The position numbers and the translations under genes are program-made. A stretch of DNA of 64,000 nt from Epinephelus fuscoguttatus (taxonomy: Eukaryota > Chordata > Actinopteri > Perciformes > Serranidae), in contig NC_064764.1 of the NCBI RefSeq assembly GCF_011397635.1, forward strand, positions 37,422,777 to 37,486,776, written 5' to 3'. This document shows positions 58,422 through 64,000 of this stretch, one piece after another (position 1 is the first letter of the stretch; each line of letters opens with the position of its first letter). The notes below the pieces were generated by a model, which saw only the letters and a program-made list of their open reading frames with translations, was not told the origin of the DNA and did not search any database.

Positions 58422-58656
58422 AAGCAATTTAATAAAAACGTTCCACAGACTCAAACAGTTCACTTCTGAATTTTGTAGATGAACACACACCAGGTGCATG
58501 TCAGGGTCAGCTATCTGCGAATTGGTAAGACACTCAGGACTGTTCTGAGCGGGTTAGTATTTTCATGTAAGTGAAAGTTTAAAAAATGTAATTCATGTTT
58601 GCTTGTTATAAAATCTGCCTGTTTTATTACTCAGCATTTAGTTTTAGATAACATTA

Positions 58657-59583
58657 ATGGAGGATGAGTTAAATGTAACATATATAACTCTTGATGGGTA
58701 TGTGGATTTACAGAAATACAGATATCTTTATTTTCTGATTATGTTCACGGTATATATGCTGATATTATGCTGTAATTCTTCTATCGTGTATCTCATATGG
58801 ACAAAAAAAACCCTCCATGAGCCTATGTACGTTTTCATTGCTGCTTTGTTACTAAACTGTGTCATTTTCACCACTATTGTCTATCCAAAGCTTTTGATTG
58901 ACCTTCTATCTGAAAAACAGATCATATCTTATTCAGCCTGCCTCCTTCAGTTTCATGCATTTTACTCTTTAAGCGGTTCAGAGTACTTACTGTTGTCAGG
59001 CATGGCCTATGACAGGTATGTCTCTATATGTAAACCTCTGCAATATCCAACTATCATGACAAAAACCGCTGTGAGTATTATCCTGTTTTTTGCTTGGCTT
59101 ATACCTGCCAGTCATATTGCACTCCCAACAATACTGAGTGCTCAAGCAAAACTGTGTCACTTTACTTTACCAGGAATATTTTGTAACAATGCAATTTACA
59201 GACTTCAGTGTGCACAGTCAAAAGTAATTTCTATATATGGTGTTATTGCTTTGATTGATCTCGCAATTCTGCCTTTCCTTTTCATAGTTTTTACATACAC
59301 AAAGATATTTGTTATAGCCTATCGAAGTTGTAAAGAAGTCAGAAAAAAAGCCGCAGATACCTGTTTACCTCATCTGCTGGTTTTAATCAGTTTCTCCTGT
59401 TTGATTGTGTATGACATCAGTATAGCTCGACTGGAATCTAATTTTCCAAAAACTGCACGCTTCATAATGATGTTACAAATAGTTTTGTATCATCCTTTGT
59501 TTAATCCACTCATATACGGGCTCAAAATGAAGGAAATTTCTAAACACCTCAAACGGTTGTTCTGTCCAGCCAAAAAGTTTTGA
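58657..59583 (+). CDS. Odorant receptor OR-10 (inverted copy)
   Basis: Intact olfactory GPCR, 308 residues, from ATG (MEDELNVTYITLDGYVDLQK) to TGA. NVT glycosylation site, LHEPMYVFIAALLLN opening TM2, SYSACLLQ with the TM3 cysteine, MAYDRYVSICKPLQY, loop 2 with LCHFTLPGIFCNN and RLQCAQSK, IAYRSC at the TM5 end, KKAADTCLPHLLVL into TM6 (D replaces the usual Q of KAAQTC), PLFNPLIYGLKMKE in TM7 and tail CPAKKF. It is opposite in strand to the array, but both flanks match array flanks: the upstream block at 58343, and the 3' sequence AACCTGAACCCTGTTTACA at about 59841. Most similar overall to OR-1 and OR-9. Confidence 0.97.
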   Translation: MEDELNVTYITLDGYVDLQKYRYLYFLIMFTVYMLILCCNSSIVYLIWTKKTLHEPMYVFIAALLLNCVIFTTIVYPKLLIDLLSEKQIISYSACLLQFHAFYSLSGSEYLLLSGMAYDRYVSICKPLQYPTIMTKTAVSIILFFAWLIPASHIALPTILSAQAKLCHFTLPGIFCNNAIYRLQCAQSKVISIYGVIALIDLAILPFLFIVFTYTKIFVIAYRSCKEVRKKAADTCLPHLLVLISFSCLIVYDISIARLESNFPKTARFIMMLQIVLYHPLFNPLIYGLKMKEISKHLKRLFCPAKKF

Positions 59584-60136
59584 TGTATTATCACTGATTA
59601 TTGACGTACAGTCATTTCTTTTGAGTTTTTGAAAGATATTTCTATATACACACTTATTTCCATCACAAACAGTAAAGAGTCCCTTTTATGAAAATGGCAA
59701 ACAATGACCTCAGCTTGAACAATGCAACTCCAAATTTCTGTGGTTAATTAAAAAAAAAATTCTACATTATCAAATCATCACAACTTGCATTTAGACTGTT
59801 CTCTGTATTTTATTTTACTGTACATGAATTTAAGAAGCAAACCTGAACCCTGTTTACACGTAATAACATTCATATTTGTATCATTGGATCAGGGGTGTAT
59901 TGGTCAAGTTAAATATTGAAATTCAGCATATTATATATATTGTATAAATGCAGACAGCTAATGTGTTAAAGGGCCAGTGTGTAATATTTGGCATGGTTTA
60001 TTGTCAATCTGAATCTGAATCTGAATATTCTATCCATTAAAATGTTTATATAAGTGTATAATCGCTATAAAATAAAATTTGTTTGGTTTTGGTAGCCTTC
60101 TAATTATGCTTTTTATATTTTTCTATATATATGTAT
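59584..60136. other. OR-10 3' flank, no gene
   Basis: 59840-59960 matches the array OR 3' flank read in reverse (ACATTCATATT, GTGTATTG). The rest is AT-rich. Confidence 0.6.
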
Positions 60137-60139
60137 GTA

Positions 60140-60200
<61 letters not shown>
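60137..60200. repeat. Compound GT/AT microsatellite
   Basis: Short GTAT, then GT, then about 20 AT units. It gives a spurious open frame into the LINE. Confidence 0.95.
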
Positions 60201-60208
<8 letters not shown>

Positions 60209-60210
60209 CT

Positions 60211-61315
60211 TTTATCAAAATTCTTCCCATTGATGTCTTTCATGCCATACATGAGCTCAAACACTGCTCCAGTGCTGGCCCTGATGGTTTAGATGGCAAA
60301 TTTCTTAAAATAGCTGCAGATGTATTAATGTATCCCCTTGCAGATCTATTTAATCTTTCATTGTCTATCTGCTCAATTCCTTCCATATGGAAATGTGCCA
60401 GAGTTACTCCCCTTTTCAAAGTTGGAGATCCAACTGACATGAATAACTACCGCCCAATTTCTATTATTTGTTCTGTTGCTCAAATTTTTGAGAAACTCAT
60501 CTTCATTCAACTATCACAGTACATACATTTATTTAATATTCTTTCTCCATTCCAATCAGGTTTCAGATCCAAGCATTCCACCACTACAGCTCTCTTAAAA
60601 TTCACCAGAGATGTGTTCTCCTCCTTTGATAAAGGCCAACTCACCGGTGCAATATTTATTGATCTCTCCAAAGCTTTTGATATGGTCGACCACTACCTCC
60701 TCCTTGACAAGCTATATTCTATTGGTTTTTCACAACACGCTCTCTTTTGGTTTAATTCATATCTTCATAACAGACGTCAATGTGTTGCTATTCAGGGTTC
60801 TCAGTCTGATTATTTAATTGTTGAAAAGGGTGTTCCGCAAGGTTCTACCTTAGGTCCACTTCTTTTTTCCATTTTTATTAATGATTTACCAAGTATATAT
60901 TCTCAATGTTCTGTTCATCATGCTGATGATACTGTCATTTATACATCTCACACTAATACATCTCAAATCCAGAATACTCTACAGTCAGATTTCAGCCTGG
61001 TCCAAAAATGGTTTTTCAACAACAAACTTGTACTAAACATGAAGAAGTCTTGCAGCATGTTATTTCACACACGTTACAATTACTCACATTCCCACAGTTT
61101 GCAAATTAATTTTGATGATGGTTCACCTCTTGACTGTCAGCTCCTTCAAATATCTTGGACTTTGGCTTGACCCGGAACTCTCTTTCAAACTTCATATTGA
61201 CTCTGTTGTTAAGAGAACCTATGGATGTCTCAGCCACCTATATCGCTCTATCAAGTGTTTTACTTTTGATATTAGAAAAAGAATAACTTCTCAACTCATT
61301 CTGCCTATCAATTGA
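60211..61315 (+). mobile_element. LINE reverse-transcriptase fragment (CR1/L2 group)
   Basis: Non-LTR retrotransposon RT: SSAGPDGLDGKFLK, NNYRPISIICSVAQIFEKLI, FQSGFRSKHSTTTALL, motif A FIDLSKAFDMVDH, motif B GVPQGSTLGPLLFSIFINDL, motif C HHADDTVIY (H where Y is expected). A frameshift near 61135-61140 moves the frame to VSSFKYLGLWLDPELSFKLH. Sequence ends abruptly at LILPIN-stop, where the next block begins. Endonuclease, C-terminus and 3' tail are absent. Different family from the L2-like element at 61318. Confidence 0.85.
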
Positions 61316-61317
61316 AT

Positions 61318-64000
61318 AATTGTTAATTATATGAAATAATCTGATTTAATTTACAGTAAATCACCTTGTGAAGCACGATTTCCGAAAAAGAAAATATGAT
61401 AGCCAATAAATCTGAATTATAACCAAAATTACCATATTAATTGTAAAGATTAAAGGATTTTGGAGTTTTTGATATAACAGGGGTTGGTAATTAATTCACA
61501 CGTGTTGAGATGAAACCATTTCAGAAAGTTGAAACGAAACAGAAACAGAACATTGAGCTCATGTCATCAGGGTGGTCTCACTTAGCTAAGGCCTGAAAAG
61601 CTGAAAATCAGAACGGAAATACAGCGAGGATTCGTCTTGTATTCATATTTCATCTAGTCTAGTCAGACTGGTGTGAATTGGCAGGTTTTCTGAACATTGC
61701 CGACCACCACGTTTCAAGTAATTGCAAGTCTCAACGCCTCATCAGTTTTATTAATTTTATTGCTCTTAGCCTTGACTGATATTTTCAACAGCAAGACCCT
61801 GCCCAGTTCCCTGACTCTGTATGTCACAGCCCTGTCACTGACAACGCGGGTCCTGCTGTTGCTAGTCATGTTTCTTTCACTTATTTATCCGTATGTGTCA
61901 GGATCACTGAAAGGCAGTGTGTAATTCCAAAAGCTTCTCACACTCCACACAGAAATAACCTCCTTACAGTTAAAACCACGTCTTCAAGCCCTACTGTTGA
62001 ATCAGCTAAATTCTGTTTACTTATTGTAAGATCCCTCACAAATAAGTCTTTTATCTGCCAGGATTTTATCATGACCAATAATATTGACTTGTTTTATCAT
62101 CACAGAATCCTGGTTTATAAACAGAAATGATTTTAGCTGTTCTCCAGTATCGCTTGGCCGTTTTTCTACATGTGAAAGTCTTAGTTTTCTCGTGACGAAT
62201 ATCTTACCCTTTTTATGTTTTTTAATCTATAGACCGTTAAAATTTACTTCTGGTTTTATACAGGAATTTTCAGATCTTTTATCAGTCATTATGATAAAAT
62301 ATGACAGAGTCCTCTTCCTCTGTGATTTTAATATCCATGTTTGTTGCCGTTCTTCCTCTTCGTTTGCTTCTGAACTTTTAGATTCTTTTAAAATGACCCA
62401 GCATGTAAAGCATCCCAGCCATGTCAAAGGGCATACACTGGATCTTGTGATCTACCATTGTTTCTGTGTGGATGATGTGAACTTGATTGATTTTGCTGCT
62501 TCTGACCATTGTGCTGTGCTTTTCGGGATTCCTCTCTTCTGTCCCGACTCCAAACCGACCACTCTTATTCGCTCCCGTCCCCTATACTCACTTTCTGTTT
62601 CATCCTTCTGTCAAGCCTTCACTACCACAAACACACTTTTCAACAGTAGTGGACATAACCTCACGGTAGACATGCTGTTCAGTGCTTTTAACAGCTGCTG
62701 CACTAATATCTTGGACTCCATAGCTCTGGTCAGATACAAGAAGATGAAACCTTCCTCTCTGCCTTGGCTAAATGAGGATATAAGGATTTAAAAGAGGCAA
62801 TGCATGGGGCGTTGGTGGCTTAGTGGTAGAGCAGGCACCCCATGTACAAGGCTGTTGCCACAGCGGCCCGGGTTCGAATCCAGCCTGTGGCCCTTTGCTG
62901 CAAGAGGCAATGCAGGAAGGCAGAGACGAAGTGGGGAAGAGAAACTCAGTGCTTCCCTTGTTTCTCTCAAGGATTTAATGTTCTTTTATCAGCACAACAT
63001 CAAAGAAGCAAGAAACACTTATTTTTCTGAAATCATTGCAAATCAATATAATCCCAGAATCCTCTTTTAAAACAATAAAATCGGCAATTGGTCCCCTGCC
63101 TTGCCAGCCTGTTGAACCCTCCCCTGAGTTATGCGAACAATAAATAAATCATTTCACCAATAAAATTAAGGAGATCTGTCAACATTTTACCACTGAACTC
63201 AGAGAGCCTGATGTTGATTCCTGCCCCCCGTCAATGCTAAACCATTTTAATGAAGTCTCTCTGTCTACCCTGGAACGCACAGTTGAACTTTCTAAATCAT
63301 CCACCTGCCTTTCAGATTGCATCCCCACTTGGTTTTTAAAAGCTGTGTTTCAGAAGGTTGCTCCAGATATTTCAGCAATTATCAACTGCTCTCTGTCTTC
63401 TGGGACTTTTCCCTCCTATTTTAAACATGCCATTGTTTACCCTCTTTTGAAGAAGCCCTCTCTTGATCCCTCTGTTTTAAGCAATTTTCGGCCTATTTCC
63501 AAGATACCATTTTTATCTAAGGTTTTAGATAAAGCTGATTTCTTTTATGAATGACAATCAGATTTTTGAAAAATTCCAATCTGGTTTCCGCGCTCTTCGC
63601 AGCAATGAGACGGCTCTGGTCAGGGTTTCAAATGATTTGTTGCTTGCAGCAGACTCTGGACTGTGCTCCATTTTAATTCTTCTTGACCTTAGCTCAGCCT
63701 TTGATACTGTGGATCACAATGTTTTGATCAGCTGACTGAGAAACAGTGTGTGCATCAGTGATGTGGCGCTTGACTGGTTTATTTCATATCTGTCTAACAG
63801 GTCATTTTCAGTAATACTGGGAGATGCTTCCTCCTCCTGTGCTCCTCTCTTTTGTGGTGTGCCCCAGAGGTCTATCTTGGGTCCCCTCTTGTTTACTATA
63901 TACATGCTACCCCTGGGGCAAATCCTTTGCAGATTTGACATTGATTTCCACTGCTACGTGGATGACACCCAACTGTATGTCCCTCTGACACCTGGTACCA
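61318..64000 (+). mobile_element. L2-like LINE, 5' region to RT (cut by right edge)
   Basis: Starts at the same base as the repeated block (AATTGTTAATTATATG). A 75-codon frame at 61697-61924, then an endonuclease with ITESWFINRN, FLCDFNIHVCC, HTLDLVIYH and ASDHCAVLF, and WLNEDIR in the linker. RT from 63234: CIPTWFLKAVF, YPLLKKPSLDPS, NFRPISKIPFLSKVLDK, then a small deletion/frameshift near 63530-63545, FQSGFRALRSNETALV, motif A LLDLSSAFDTVDH, a stop after NVLIS, GVPQRSILGPLLF (R for the usual G) and YVDDTQLY at the window end. Interrupted by a SINE at 62805. Not functional. Confidence 0.85.
62805..62901 (+). mobile_element. tRNA-derived SINE, head only
   Basis: TGGGGCGTTGGTGGCTTAGT with A box, and GGGTTCGAATCC B box, ending CCCTTTGCTGC. 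Target duplication AAGAGGCAATGCA at 62792-62804 and 62902-62914. The usual body and tail are missing. Confidence 0.85.

Noticed and set aside
60079-61170. 363-codon frame as an intact LINE protein
   Set aside because: Its start is microsatellite translation, the RT C-terminal part is frameshifted, and endonuclease and tail are missing.

Overview
The window looks like nuclear DNA of a teleost fish, probably a percomorph. It is AT-rich and intron-poor. It holds a cluster of single-exon fish-type odorant receptor (OR) genes set among tRNA-derived SINEs, L2- and RTE-like LINE relics, hAT-like MITEs and long microsatellites. The species cannot be named from the sequence alone.

There are ten OR loci. 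A plus-strand OR is cut by the left edge (1-645). Eight minus-strand ORs follow between 15.6 and 54.1 kb, and one plus-strand OR lies at 58657-59583. Two of the minus-strand copies (26326-27245 and 49681-50606) are pseudogenes, each with a single 1-bp deletion. One (53228-54139) has lost its last five codons to a stop. The other six complete ones look intact. All share N-glycosylation near the N-terminus, MAYDRYVSICKPLQY at the end of TM3, KAAQTC before TM6 and PLFNPxxYG in TM7. They probably belong to the large teleost-specific OR groups (delta is my guess from memory; it needs a tree).

Layout. 0.65-13.2 kb is gene-poor sequence with a SINE, a possible MITE, a diverged direct repeat and three weak exon-like segments. 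13.2-49.3 kb is a tandem array of six units with a basic length of about 5.2-5.6 kb, each carrying one OR. The flank of the first unit is broken by an L2-like LINE end and a MITE. Four of the five inter-OR spacers that contain an old RTE-like LINE carry the same 2.5-kb inversion; the first spacer has the original orientation. One unit has two further LINE insertions. 49.3-55.5 kb is a younger tandem pair of about 3.5-kb OR units. 55.1-64 kb is a nest of LINEs, with an L2-like piece cut by a second LINE that itself carries a solo LTR, then the inverted OR copy, a LINE RT fragment, and a second L2-like element running off the right edge with a SINE inside it.

The receptors would act as independent olfactory-neuron GPCRs and not as a pathway. 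Two things deserve attention. First, a block about 215-315 bp upstream of the start codon recurs at all nine OR loci whose upstream region is visible, including the inverted copy. Second, the array records its own history as a patchwork of shared insertions, deletions, inversion and receptor subtypes that do not fit one simple duplication tree. I found no CRISPR array, rRNA, functional tRNA or clearly novel enzymatic system.
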